From contig NC_089492.1 of NCBI RefSeq assembly GCF_036850765.1, forward strand, positions 168,328,296 to 168,392,295: a stretch of 64,000 nt of DNA, in the 5' to 3' direction. Both the position numbers and the translations under genes were made by a program. Below, one piece after another: positions 33,960 through 45,337 of this stretch (positions are counted from its first letter, which is position 1; each line of letters opens with the position of its first letter). The notes under the pieces were generated by a model. It was not told the DNA's origin and did not search any database. It was given only the letters and a program-made list of their open reading frames with translations. Source of the stretch: Saccopteryx bilineata (taxonomy: Eukaryota > Chordata > Mammalia > Chiroptera > Emballonuridae).

Positions 33960-35231
33960 AAAATCATTAATTCACTTAATTTATTTTAATTGACACATAA
34001 CTCACATACCATAAAATTCACCATGCTGGAGTTTATAATTGAGTGGTTTTTAGTATATTCAGAAGGTTGTGCAGCCATCAACATTATCCAACTTTATTAT
34101 CCCAAAAAGAAGCCCCATGCTTATTTAGGCAGTCATTTCTCATATTCCCTCCCTCCAAATCCTGGCAACCACTAATTTACTTTTTGTTTCTATGAGTTTT
34201 CCTATTCTTGGAATTTCATAAAAATGGAATCATACAGTATGTGATGTTTTGTTTCTGGCTTATTTCACTTAACATTCATATTTCAACAAGTTTCTGTATT
34301 CTGTTCCATTTTATGGCTAAAATTTATTGTACAGATAGACCACATTTCACTTATCTACTTATCAATTGATGGATATTTGGGTTGTTTCCATGTTCTGGTT
34401 GTTATTAATAATGCTTCTATGAACATGCATGTTCAAGTTTTTGTTTGGATATGTTTTCAGTTCTCTTGGATATATATACATAGGAGTGTAATTGCGGGGT
34501 TGAATGGCAAATTAATGTTTAACTTTTTGGGAACTAACAAACTGTTTATCAAAATGACTGCATTATTTTACATTCCCAGCTATAATGTATGAGGGTTGCA
34601 GTTTATCTATAACCTCACCAACACTACTGGTTATTGTCTGGTCATGCACATGTGTGTATGTGTATTATAACCTTCTTAGTGGGCATGAAGCAATATCTCA
34701 GTATGGTTTTCATTTGCATTTCCCTAATGATTAATAATATTGAGCTTTTCCTGTGCTTATTGGCTATTTATATGTCTTCTTAAGAGAAATGTCTGTTCAA
34801 ATCCTTTACCATTTTTAAATTGGATTATTAATCTTTTTGTTGTTGGTTGTAAGAGGTTTTCATATATTCTAAATACTAGACCCTTATCAGATATGTGATT
34901 TACAAATATTTTCCCCATTCTTTGGGTTGTTTTTTCACTTTTTTACTGATGTCTTTTGACACATAAAGTTTTTAAGTGTAATAAATCCAGTTTATCGGGG
35001 TTTTTTTTGGTTGCTTGTGCCTTAAGAATCATAGCCAAGAAAACATTGTTTAATCTAAGGCCATGCAGACTTACATCTATGTTTTCTCCTAAGAGTTTTA
35101 TAGTTTTAAGCTATAGATTAAGCATTTACATAAGAGGTATAGGTTGAGCACTCAGATATTTGATCCATTTTGAGTTCATCTTTATATATGAAGAGAGGTA
35201 GGCATTTTGCATGTGGATATCTAGTTATTCA
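33960..35231 (-). mobile_element. Ancient L1 fragment in antisense
   Basis: Read on the plus strand it has the typical complement phrases of old mammalian L1 3' ends and ORF2: accataaaattcaccatgct, gtgcagccatcaacattatc, ggttgtttccatgttctggt and tgatccattttgagttcatc. It is strongly diverged. No frame survives. Confidence 0.8.
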
Positions 35232-35583
35232 CAATTTTTTTTAAATGAGAAAGAGAGACAGACAGGAAGGGAAAGAGATGAGAAGCTCCAATTTGTAGTT
35301 GTAGCATTTTAGTGTTCATTTATTGCTTCTCATACATGCCTTCACTGGGGGGCTCCAGCTGAGCTAGTGACCTGTTGCTCAAGCCAGTGACCTTAGGTTT
35401 AAAGCCACTGATCATGATTCATTGACATGATCCCAAGCCCAAGCCAGCAACTTTGCTCACAAGCTGACAAACCTGAGTTCAACCTGGATGAGCCTGTGCT
35501 CAAACTGGTGACCTTGGGGTTTTGAATCTGGCACTTCAGCATCCCAGGTGAGTACTATATCCACTGCACCACTACCAGTCAGG
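35232..35583 (-). mobile_element. tRNA-derived SINE, long bat type, antisense
   Basis: On the minus strand it starts gcctgactggtagtggtgca and continues with the body phrases found at 1036-1373, ending in a TC-rich tract (the GA run at 35247-35282). It is more diverged than the copy at 1036. Confidence 0.78.
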
Positions 35584-35589
35584 CCTGAA

Positions 35590-35960
35590 CTCCATTTCTT
35601 AAAAAAACTTTTTAACGCTTTGCAAAATTATAACACACATATAGAAAATACAGAAATCATAATTGTACAGTTGAATTAATTATCACAAAGTGAATACAAC
35701 TGAGAAACCAACACCCAAGTCAGGAAAAAGAAGATTATACACTTTTCTCCTTATCTGCTTCTCTTTTCTTCAAAGGTCGTATCTATTTTGATTTCTAATA
35801 CCAGAGATTAGTTTTGCCTGTTAGGACCTTATTGAGATGGAGTGATATATTCTGAATTTGATACTTGTAAAACTAATATGTGTCCTTCTGGTGCTGTGGC
35901 TAGTTCATTTTCATTGGTATACAGCATTTCATTATATGAATTTACCACTGGAATCCACCC
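35590..35960 (-). mobile_element. Ancient L1 remnant in antisense
   Basis: There is weak resemblance to old L1 3' ends (ttttcattggtatacagcat, 'gaaaccaacacccaagtcag'). It probably continues the fragment at 33960-35231 beyond the SINE. Confidence 0.5.
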
Positions 35961-36350
35961 TTGAATGTATGTCTTTCTCAAATCATCCTCTCTCCCTTTT
36001 ACTCTCCTTTAAACCCTTTTCCCTCTTAGCACCGACCACCTTGCCATGTGTTTACCTATGGGTGGTACAAAAAAAATTGGAGAATAGTTAAGTGGGTTCA
36101 GTAAATATTAACAATCAAAAAGAACAGAATTCTTTTTCTCTTAACCGTGACACCATACATAATAAAGCAGAATATTTAGATTTTTGAGGAGATTATTATA
36201 ATTATTTTGTGCTAAGGATGATAGTTCTCTTTCAGTGAACATTTTCTTAGACAAGATATTTCATGGAAGAGGGCACAGCTAGATATTAGAAAGTTTTATT
36301 CCTTTGTTATTCTTAATTATACATGCCTATTAAAAATATGACAGTAATGA
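35961..36350. other. Unique intronic sequence
   Basis: No element was recognised. Confidence 0.5.
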
Positions 36351-36556
36351 GCCTGATCAGTGGTGGCTTGAGCCCAAAGGTCTCTGGCTTGAAGCCCAAG
36401 GTCACTGGCTTGAACAAAGGGTCACTGGCTGAGCTGGAGCCCCCTAGTCAAAACACATTTGAGAAAGCAATCAATGAATAACTAAGGTTAACACAACTAT
36501 AACTTGATGCTTCTGATCTCTCTCCCTCTCTCTCTTTCTCTCTCTCTCAAAAAAAA
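36351..36556 (+). mobile_element. SINE, long bat type, internally deleted
   Basis: It begins gcctgatcagtggtggc, lacks most of the tRNA-like head, and keeps the repeated 'aaggtcactggcttgaa' phrases, 'gagaaagcaatcaatgaata' and the TC-rich end with a short A run. Confidence 0.75.
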
Positions 36557-36895
36557 ATGCCCTGCCTGGTAGTTCAGTGGATAGAGCATCAGCCCAGTGA
36601 ATGAACATCCTGGGTTCAATTCCTGGTCAGGGGACACAGGAGAAGTGACCATATGCTTCTCTCACACACCCCGTTCTTTCCCTCTTTCCCTCCCACAACC
36701 AGTGGCTCAACTGGTTCAAGTGTCGGCCCCAGGCACTGAGGATGGCTTGGTTGGTCTTAGTGTGTCAGAATCAAGTGCTAATAATAGCTTGGTACTTGAG
36801 CATCATCCTTAGATAAGATTGGTTGGTGGATCCCAGTCAGGGCACATGCAAGAGTCTGTCTCACTGTCTCCCCTCCTCTCACTGAAAAAAAAAAT
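36557..36895 (+). mobile_element. tRNA-derived SINE (RHIN-like), diverged
   Basis: It has a head with tagttcagtggatagagcatc and a B box ggttcaattcc near 36615, then the body as in the copy at 1638, and an A tail at about 36884-36893. It abuts the SINE at 36351 tail to head, probably inserted in that tail. Confidence 0.8.
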
Positions 36896-37387
36896 TACAG
36901 TATTGATACATCCTCCTTATTTTCTTTCCAAAGTTGCCCAGGGTAAAGAATATATTCATTGCTTTTTTAAAAGTCAGGATGAAGAGTCAAGCAGAATTGG
37001 AATATAGTGTTAGAGCAGTATTTGATGGCCCCAATAACTTAATCGGAATGGTTATATTTCTGAAATAATGATTCAGCTGAGTAAAATATAAGGTTGATTT
37101 GATTACCAAGCTATTTTGTGAAAATTACTCGAACTAGGCCAATGCCACCAAAAGGCAGGACAGCTAGGATCAAGTTCATTAGTGTAACAGTTATACTGGG
37201 ATCAGTGGGCTTTACAGAATGTGTAATTACAAAATTGTCCAGTCTAGGAACTAAAAGGGATCAGTCATCAAAAATGCAGCCTCCTAGCACTCGCAGCTCC
37301 CATTTCTGTCTCACCTTTTCTGTAAAACTGAAGCCCACTCTACACAGTAATGAACTGTGTAAATGTACAATGAGGATCACTCTAGCA
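36896..37387. other. Unique intronic sequence
   Basis: No element was recognised. The open frame across 37118-37426 has no splice context and no family resemblance. Confidence 0.5.
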
Positions 37388-37577
37388 CAGGCATGGCCAA
37401 CAGTTTTTGCCCCCGGGCCAGATTAGAAAGAAAACTTTTTTCACGAGCCGGATGAAATACTAAAATTAAAAAATGTTAAAGACAAAAATGATTCGTTTAT
37501 GTAAACAAAATTTTATAATGTAATTTGTTTATGAATAAATGTGAGTGAAAAACATTTTTAGTGGTTTTGCAGGAAGA

Positions 37578-37587
37578 CAAGATGGCG
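37578..37587 (+). promoter_or_regulatory. YY1-like site at the 5' end of L1-F
   Basis: caagatggcg matches the YY1 core found at the start of many mammalian L1s. Confidence 0.6.
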
Positions 37588-38459
37588 ATGGAGTAGGCGG
37601 ACATACCAACTTCCACCTACCAGAACCAAAGTAGATTACAAACTAATTTTAAGAACCATCATCTGGAAAAACCAACTTTGGACTAAACTAAGAGGACTCT
37701 TCAACCAAGGAACACTGAAGAAGCCACACTGAGACTGGTAGGAAAAGCGGAAATGCGGAGAGGGCTGCCCAGCTCCCCAGAGCAAACAGCAGCCAGGAAA
37801 GACTCACGTGGCGGGAAGTGAGTTTAGTAGAGAGGGGAGGGTTCTGAGTCCCAGGAACAGAGCCCCAGCCTGCAGCCCCAGAGCCTAGAAGAGGTGTATG
37901 AACAGTATTTAGCTGAAAACAAGTCAGGATACTGTTTGTGAGAAAGAGACTGATTTCTCAGACCCAGGATTCTTCTTAAAGGGACCACACAGAAAACCTC
38001 TCTCACAACCACTCACCTGGGGTTCTGGGGGACAGGGAGAGAGGAGAGGACCAGAGTAGCAGGAAGAGAGTGTAATCTAGGAGGCACAGGGAGAAACATT
38101 TTGAGAGACAGCCACCATAACCTCTGGGACGAGTCACTCCCCAAATCTGAAGTGAATATTTCCCTGGAAACAGCAATACCAGCAAAGGGAAGTAGGACAC
38201 CAGCCAAACAAGCTCTCTAGCAGCACTCAGAGCAGAGTCGCTTAAAGGAGGAAGCTTTTGGGACTACAGTAGTTAGGGTCTGAGCTGCAGCACCCCCACC
38301 CACACGGCTAAGGGCTTGCCCGAGGGCGGGCGGCGGTGGGACAAGGAAATGCAGTTCTGTCAACAAGGGCAGAAGCTGGCTGGCCACCACTGAGGCCCAG
38401 GTGTGAGCTCAGTCTCGCCTGGCTGGGGAGGAGGGGACATGCAAAAGTGGTCAAGCCCT

Positions 38460-38830
38460 GCTGCGGGCCACCTGCTATCCAGCCTGCAGGGGAAGGGCAG
38501 GAACCCCAGAAGGGGTGGAGACCCACCCTTGAGCAAGGGCTCAGGAGCACAGCCTTACTCCACCTGCAGAACCGAGTCTTGTGGCCTGAAGTGGGAGCCA
38601 GCTCCTCCTGCGGGGGTGCAGCCAAAAGCCCAGAACAGGTGAAGTCCCGCTACTGAGCGTGGGCACGCAGTCCCACCCAGCCTGTGGAGCCAAGGCTTGC
38701 AGCTATCCCAGGAATGGGCTCCTCCTGCAAGGGTGGGGTGAAAGCCCGGAATCAGGCAGAGACCTGCAGCTGAGCAAAGGTGCTCACCCCGCCCTCAGGG
38801 CCAAGCCTAATGCCACCTGTGGGGGTGGGG
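38460..38830 (+). repeat. Imperfect 117-bp tandem units in L1-F 5' UTR
   Basis: The phrase gctcctcctgc occurs at 38601 and 38718, and aaagccc(a/g)gaa at about 38632 and 38749, giving a 117-bp period. A more diverged unit precedes them ('aaccccagaaggggtggaga' near 38500, followed by 'gagcaaggg' as in the later units). The units are GC-rich with several CpGs and are unlike the L1-C monomers. Confidence 0.65.
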
Positions 38831-39070
38831 CAAAGAACAAGGACACCGAGGCTTGTACACCAGAGCACATAATCACAGCCACTCCTGTGAAGGAGAGGCA
38901 GAAACCACAGCAACAGCCCCAGTGGGCAGGTACCAGCAATGCCAATGCCAGAATGCCTTAGGCAGCAACATCAGAGGGGGTGGCGGGCCTGCAGAAAGAC
39001 TACGCCTAGGGAACACAGAGACCACACCCAGTGGACTCCAGTGGCCAAAACCTTCATTTACACAGACAAA

Positions 39071-39980
39071 ATGAGAAGGCAGAGAAATGCAACACAAATG
39101 AATCAAGAAATATCCCCAGAAAATGCCCTGAATGAGTCAGGTATACCCAAATTACCAGATGCAGAGTTTAAAATAACAATTCTTAGGATGCTCAAAGATA
39201 TTAGAACCATATAGATGGTCATTACAAACACCTAAATAAAGGGATAGCAAATATAAAAAAAAGGACATTGAAAAAATAAAAAAGGATTAGTCAGAAATGA
39301 AAAATACAATATCACAAACAAAGAACACAATGGAAGGAATTATAAGCAGGATGGATGAAGCTGAGAATCAAATCAGCGAGTTAGAGGACAAGATAAATGA
39401 AGGCATGGAGGCAGAACAGAAAAAAGAAAAGAAACTCAAAAAGTCTGAGGAAACTCTAAGAGAGCTCTGTGACAACATGAAGAGAAATAACATCCGCATC
39501 ATAGGGGTTCTTGAAGAAGAAGAGAAAGAACAAGGGATAGAGACTTTGTTCAAGCATATCATAGCTGAAAACTTCCCTCAATTAAGGCAGGAAAACATCT
39601 CACAAGTTCAAGAAGCACAGAGAACTACATTAAAGAGAAATCCAAAGAAATCTACACCGACACATCATAATTAAAATACCAAAGCTAAGTGATAAAGACA
39701 AAATATTAAAGCTGCTAGAGAACAAAATACTATCACCTACAAAGGAGCCCCCATAATGATGACTTCTGACTTCTCAACAGAAACACTGCAGGTCAGAAGG
39801 AAATGGCCAAAAATATTCAAAGTAATGCAGAACAAGAGCCTACAACCAACACTACTTTATCCAGCAAGGTTATTGTTTAAAATTGAAGGAGAAATAAAAA
39901 GCTTTCCAGACAAAAAAAACCACTCAAGAAATTCACTACAACCAAACCAAGGCTGCAAGAAATGCTAAGGGGCCTGTTGT
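39071..39980 (+). pseudogene. L1-F ORF1, broken
   Basis: It starts MRRQRNATQMNQEI at 39071 and stops at 39212-39214. The coiled coil and RNA-recognition domain follow in the frame 39297-39674 (MKRNNIRIIGVLEEEEKEQG), and the C-terminal domain in 39756-39968 (TSDFSTETLQVRRKW). At least two frame changes and one stop are present. Confidence 0.87.
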
Positions 39981-40047
39981 AAACAGATCAAAGGATCAAA
40001 GAAGAAAAAGAATATAGCAAAAGAGGAATACAGTTTTAAAGAATAAA

Positions 40048-43000
40048 ATGATAATAAACAACTACATATCAATAATAACCTTAAATGTAAATGGATTAAA
40101 TGATTCGATAAAAGACATAGGGAAACTGCTTGGATAAGAAAACAGGACCCATACATATGCTGTCTACAAGAGACACACCTTAAAACAAAATATGCACATA
40201 GACTGACAATAAAAGGATGGAAAAAATATTTCACGCAATTGGAAATGAAAAAAAAGCAGGGGTAGCAATACTTATATCAGACAAAATGGACTTTAAAACA
40301 AAGGATATAGTAAGAGATAAAGAAGGTCAATACATAATGATAAAGAGAGCAATCCAACATGAAGATATAACCATTATAATTACGCACCTAATATAGGAGC
40401 ACCTAAATATATAAAGCAGACTTTGATGGATTTAAAGGGTGAGATTAACAGCAATACTGTAATAGTAGGGGATTTCAATACCCCACTAACATCACTAGAT
40501 AGATCCTCAAGAAAGAAAATTAACAAAGAAACAGCAGACTTAAAGGACATCCTATATCAACTTGATTTAATAGATATCTTCAGAACCTTTCACCCTAAAG
40601 CAGCAGAATATACATTCTTTTCAAGTGCTCATGGTACATTCTCTAGGACAGACCACATGTTAGGACACAAAAGTGGTCTCAACAAATTTAAGAAGATTGA
40701 AATCATATCGAGCACTCTCTGATCACAATGGAATGAAACTAGAAATCAACCACAACAGAAAAACTGAAAAATACTCAAACACTTGGAAAGTACAATACAT
40801 AGCATGTTATTAAATAATGAATGGCTTAACAATGAGATCAAAGAAGAAATTTAAAAATTCCTAGAAGTGAACGATAATGAGTATGTATCAAGTCAAAATT
40901 CATGGGACACAGCAAAAGCAGTCCTGACAGGGAAGTTCATAGCATTACAGGCATACCTCAAAAAGCTAGAAAAAGCTCAAATAAACAACTTGACCCTGCA
41001 TCTAAAAGAACTAGAAAAAGACCAGCAAGTAAAGCCTAAATGTAGTAGAAGGAAGGAAATAATAAAGATCAGAGCAGAAATAAATGACATAGAAGCTAAA
41101 GAAACAATACAGAGGATCAATGAAACCAGGAGTTGGTTCTTTGAAAAGGTAAACAAGATCGATGAACCTTTGAGTAGACTCACCAAGAAGAAAAGAGAGG
41201 ACTCAAATAAATAAAATTGGAAATGAGAGTGGAAAAATAACAACTGACACAACAGAGATACAAAATATTGTAAGAAAATACTATGAAGAACTGTATGCCA
41301 AAAAACTAGGCAACCTAGATGAAATGGACAAATTCCTTGAAACATATAATCTTCCAAAAATTAATCTGGAAGAATCAGAAAACCTAATCAGACCAATTAC
41401 AACAAATGACATTGAAACAGTTATCAAAAACTCCCAAAAAAGAAAATCCTGGGCCTGATGGCTTCACAAGTGAATTCTACCAAATATTCAAAGAAGAACA
41501 AACTCCTATCCTTCTCAAGCTATTTCAAAAAATTCAAGAGGAGGAAAGACTTCCAAGCTGCTTTTATGAGGTGAGTATAATTCTGATTCCAAAACCAGGC
41601 AAAGACAACACAAAAAAAGAAAATTATAGGGCAATATCCCTGATGAATTTAGATGCTAAAATCCTCAACAAAATATTAGCAAATCGGATCCAGCAATATA
41701 TGAAAAAAATCACACACTATGATCAAGTGGGATTTATTCTTGGGAGACAAGGCTGGTACAATATTTGGAAATCAAAAATGTGATTCATCACATAAACAAA
41801 AGGGAGGAGAAAAACCACATGATAATTTCAATAGATGCAGAAAAAGCATTTGATAAAATCCAGCACCCATTTATGTTCAAAACTCTCAGCAATGTGGGAA
41901 TACAGGGAACATACCTCAACATGATAAAGGCCATCTATGACAAATCCACAGCCAACATCCTACTCAATGGCCAAAAATTAAAAGCAATACCCTTAAGATT
42001 AGGAACAAGGCAGGGGTGCCCCCTTTCACCACTCTTATTCAACATAGTTCTGGAAGTCCTAGACACAGCAATCAGACAAGAAAAAGAAATAAAAGGCATC
42101 CAAATTGGAAAAGAAGAAGTAAAATTATTATTTGCAGATGATATGATATTGTATATAGAAAACCCTAAAGTCTCAGTCAAAAAACTACTAGACCTGATAA
42201 ATGAATTCAGCAAGGTGGCAGGATATAAAATTAATACTCAGAAATCAGAGGCATTTTTATACACTAACAATGAATTGTCAGAAAGAGAAATTAAGGAAGC
42301 AATCCTCTTCACCATTGCAACCAAAAAAATAAAGTACCTAGGAATAAATTTAACCAGGGAGATTAAAGACTTGTACTCAGAAAATTATAAAACATTGATA
42401 AAAGAAATCAGGGAAGATAGAAACAAGTGGAAGCATATACTGTGCTCATGGTTAGGAAGAATAAACATCATTAAACTGTCTATATTACCCAAAGCAATTT
42501 ATAAATTCAATGCAATACCAATTAAAATACCAATCACTTACTTCAAAGATATAGAACACATATTTCAAAACTTTATATGGAACCAAAAGAGAACATGAAT
42601 AGCCTCAGCAATCTTGAAAAAGAAGAATAAAGTAGGAGATATCACACTTCCTGATATCAAGTTATACTACAAGGCCATTGTACTCAAAACAGCCTGGTAC
42701 TGGCATAAAAACAGGCATATAGATCAATGGAACACAACAGAGAACCCAGAAATAAACCCACACTTTTATGGACAACTGATATTTGACAAAGGAAGTAAGA
42801 GCATACATTGGAGTAAAGACAGCCTGTTCAACGAATGGTGATGGGAAAATTGGACAGCTACCTGCAAAAAAATGAAACTAGACCACTAACTTACACCATT
42901 CACAAAAATAAACTTTTAAAATGGATCAAAGACTTAAATGTAAGCAGTAAAACCATAAGCATCTTAGAAGAAAATATAGGCAGTAAACTCTGACATCTCT

Positions 43001-43830
43001 CACAGCAATATATTTGCCAATTTATCTCCACAGGCAAGTGAAATAAAAGACAGGATAAACAAATGAGACTGTATCAAACTAAAAAGCTTCTGCACAGCTA
43101 AAGACAATAAGAACAGAATAAAAAGACAAACTACACATTGGGAGAACATACTTGACAATATTTCTAGAAGATAAGGGGTTAATAACCAAAATTTATAAAG
43201 AACTTCTAAAACTCAATACCAGGAAGACAAACGACCCAATCAAAAAATGGGCAAGAGAAATGAATAGACACTTCTCCAAAGAGGACATACAGATGGCCAA
43301 TAGACTTATGAAAAAATGCTCAACGTCACTAATCATTAGAGAAATGCAAATTAAAACCACAATGAGATAGCACCTCACACCAGTCAGAATGGCGCTCATC
43401 AACAAAACAACACAGAATAAGTACTGGCGAGGATGTGGAGAAAAGGGAACCCTCCTGCACTGCTGGTGGGAATGCAGACTGGTGCAACCACTGTGGAAAA
43501 CAGTATGGCGATTCCTCAAGAAATTGAAAATAGAACTGCATTTTGGCCCAGCTATACCACTTTTAGGGAATATACCCCAAGAACACCGTAGCACTGTTTG
43601 AAAAGAAGAAATGCACCCTCATGTTTATGGCAGCATTGTTCACAATAGTGAAGATCTGGAAAGAGCCCAAGTGTCCATTAGTGGACAAGTGGATTTAAAA
43701 GCTTTGGTACATATATACTATGGAATACTACTCAGCCATAAGAAATGATGACATCGGATCATTTACAACAATATGGATGGACTTTGATAACATTATACTG
43801 AGTGAAATAAGTAAATCAGAAAACACTAAG
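40048..43830 (+). pseudogene. L1-F ORF2, multiply broken
   Basis: Endonuclease pieces lie at 40060-40720 ([29 protein letters not shown]). Reverse transcriptase pieces lie at 41406-41783 ([11 protein letters not shown]) and 41765-42598 ([38 protein letters not shown]). The C-terminal pieces are at 42614-42841, 43152-43370 and 43389-43601. At 42841 a Trp codon has become tga. The many indels make it non-functional. Confidence 0.88.
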
Positions 43831-44206
43831 AACTATATGATTCCATACATAGGTGGGACATAAAAATGAGACTCAGAGACATGGACAAGAGTGTGCGGGT
43901 TACGGGGTGGAGGGAAGGAGAAGGCTGGGGTTGGGGGAGGGGAGGGGCACAAAGGAAACCAGTTAGAAGTTGATGGAAGACAAGTGAACTTTGGGTGAGG
44001 GGAATGCAGCATAATCAAATGTCAAAATAACCTAGAGATGTTTTTTCTGAACATATACCCTGATTTATCAATGTCACCCCATTAAAATTAATTTAAAAAA
44101 CATTTTAATATACATTATTATTTTAATAAAATATATGTTAAAAAATATATAATTACATACCGTATAAATATCCAAACTGTATTGCAATCAATCAAAACAG
44201 TATTTA

Positions 44207-44605
44207 GGCCCTGGCCGGTTGGCTCAGTGGTAGAGCATCGGCCTGGCGTGCAGAAGTCCTGGGTTCGATTCCCAGCCAGGGCACACAGGAGAAGCGCCCA
44301 TCTGATTCTCCACCCCTCCCCCTCTCCTTCCTCTCTGTCTCTCTCTTCCCCTCCCGCAGCCAAGGCTCCATTGGAGCAAAGATGACCCGGGCGCTGGGGA
44401 TGGCTCCTTGGCCTCTGCCCCAGGTGCTAGAGTGGATCTGGTCGCAACAGAGCGACGCCCTGGAGGGGCAGAGCATCGCCCCCTGCTGGGCAGAGCGTCG
44501 CCCCCTGGTGGGCGTGCCGGGTGGATCCCAGTCAGGCGCATGCGGGAATCTGTCTCACTGTCTCTCCCGGTTTCCAGCTTCAGAAAAATACAAAAACAAA
44601 AACAA
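44207..44605 (+). mobile_element. tRNA-derived SINE (RHIN-like) with perfect 13-bp TSD and internal duplication
   Basis: Perfect duplications aaaacagtattta lie at 44194-44206 and 44606-44618. The head has ggctcagtggtagagcatcg and the B box ggttcgattcc. The body contains a duplicated phrase, gcatcgccccctgctgggc then gcgtcgccccctggtgggc (about 44475-44515), which is single in the copies at 1638 and 20373. Low divergence and a clean duplication suggest a recent insertion into the hAT element. Confidence 0.93.
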
Positions 44606-45337
44606 AAAACAGTATTTAATTAATTTAATGTGCTTGAAGGGGTTATATTGCAAATAAAACAATTATTTTGTTTTACAAACAGCCTGGACATGTTTTTAGT
44701 TATCAACTGTAGCTGTTGTCTATGCTACAATGCCACTTGATTCAGCACACTTGACCACAAAAATAATGAATTGTTTGACCTTGGGTGTGCATTGGCAAAC
44801 TCCGCCTAAAAAGAATGTGGGTTTCATATCGCTGTTAAATGTCAAACAGTTCATATTGAGTACAGACGAGTACAAAAATTGTAAATCTTTATAATGGAAT
44901 TTTTTTAAAAAATAAAGAAGTATTGCAAATCCATTAGACCAATTATTGAAAGTTAACCCTAGATTAGTCACACACAGAATTCTTTTCTGCATATCACTAT
45001 CTTCTTAAATATCTCAATTTCCAATAATCAAAGATGCTTCCGCTCTGAGTTGCTGAGATTTTAAAGTAGCAGAGAATTTTTTTTTTTAAGTAGTGGAGAA
45101 TATTAAAATTTAATCGCAGACCGCACAAACTCATTAAATGGGCAGTATCCAGCCATGCCTGGTTTAACACCACACCATACTGCTTCTTCTCATGAAGAGG
45201 TAATTTATGGGGCTCTTACATATATTTGTATCATAGTTCCACTATAGCTGTCATTAGTGTGATAATTTATATCAGTTATTCTCAAGCTTGCTGCCCATTA
45301 GACTTACTTTAGAAGCTTTTTAAAATACATATAACTG

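Larger units (their letters stand above)
37561..44095 (+). mobile_element. L1-F: full-length but decayed LINE-1
   Basis: It is flanked by the near-perfect duplication aaaaacatttt(t)a at 37548-37560 and from about 44096. The 5' UTR (37561-39070) opens with a YY1-like caagatggcg. ORF1 (39071 to about 39980) and ORF2 (40048 to about 43830) are both broken. The 3' UTR has the G-rich tract near 43905-43950. ORF sequences are closest to L1-B/H, but the 5' UTR is of another type, shared in its first 150 bases with L1-G. Confidence 0.9.
37388..45163. mobile_element. Non-autonomous hAT element split by L1-F and a SINE
   Basis: The left end (caggcatggccaacagtttt, from 37390) and the right end (ending cagccatgcctg near 45162) are inverted repeats of each other. 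The internal pieces 37388-37560, 44107-44193 and 44619-45163 read on in AT-rich order, with 'gcagaccgcacaaactcatt' mirroring the left 'gggccagattagaaag' zone. Removing the later insertions leaves roughly 0.8 kb. The flanking 8-mers (ctctagca and gtttaaca) match at five of eight positions, so the duplication is decayed. No transposase frame is visible. Confidence 0.75.
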
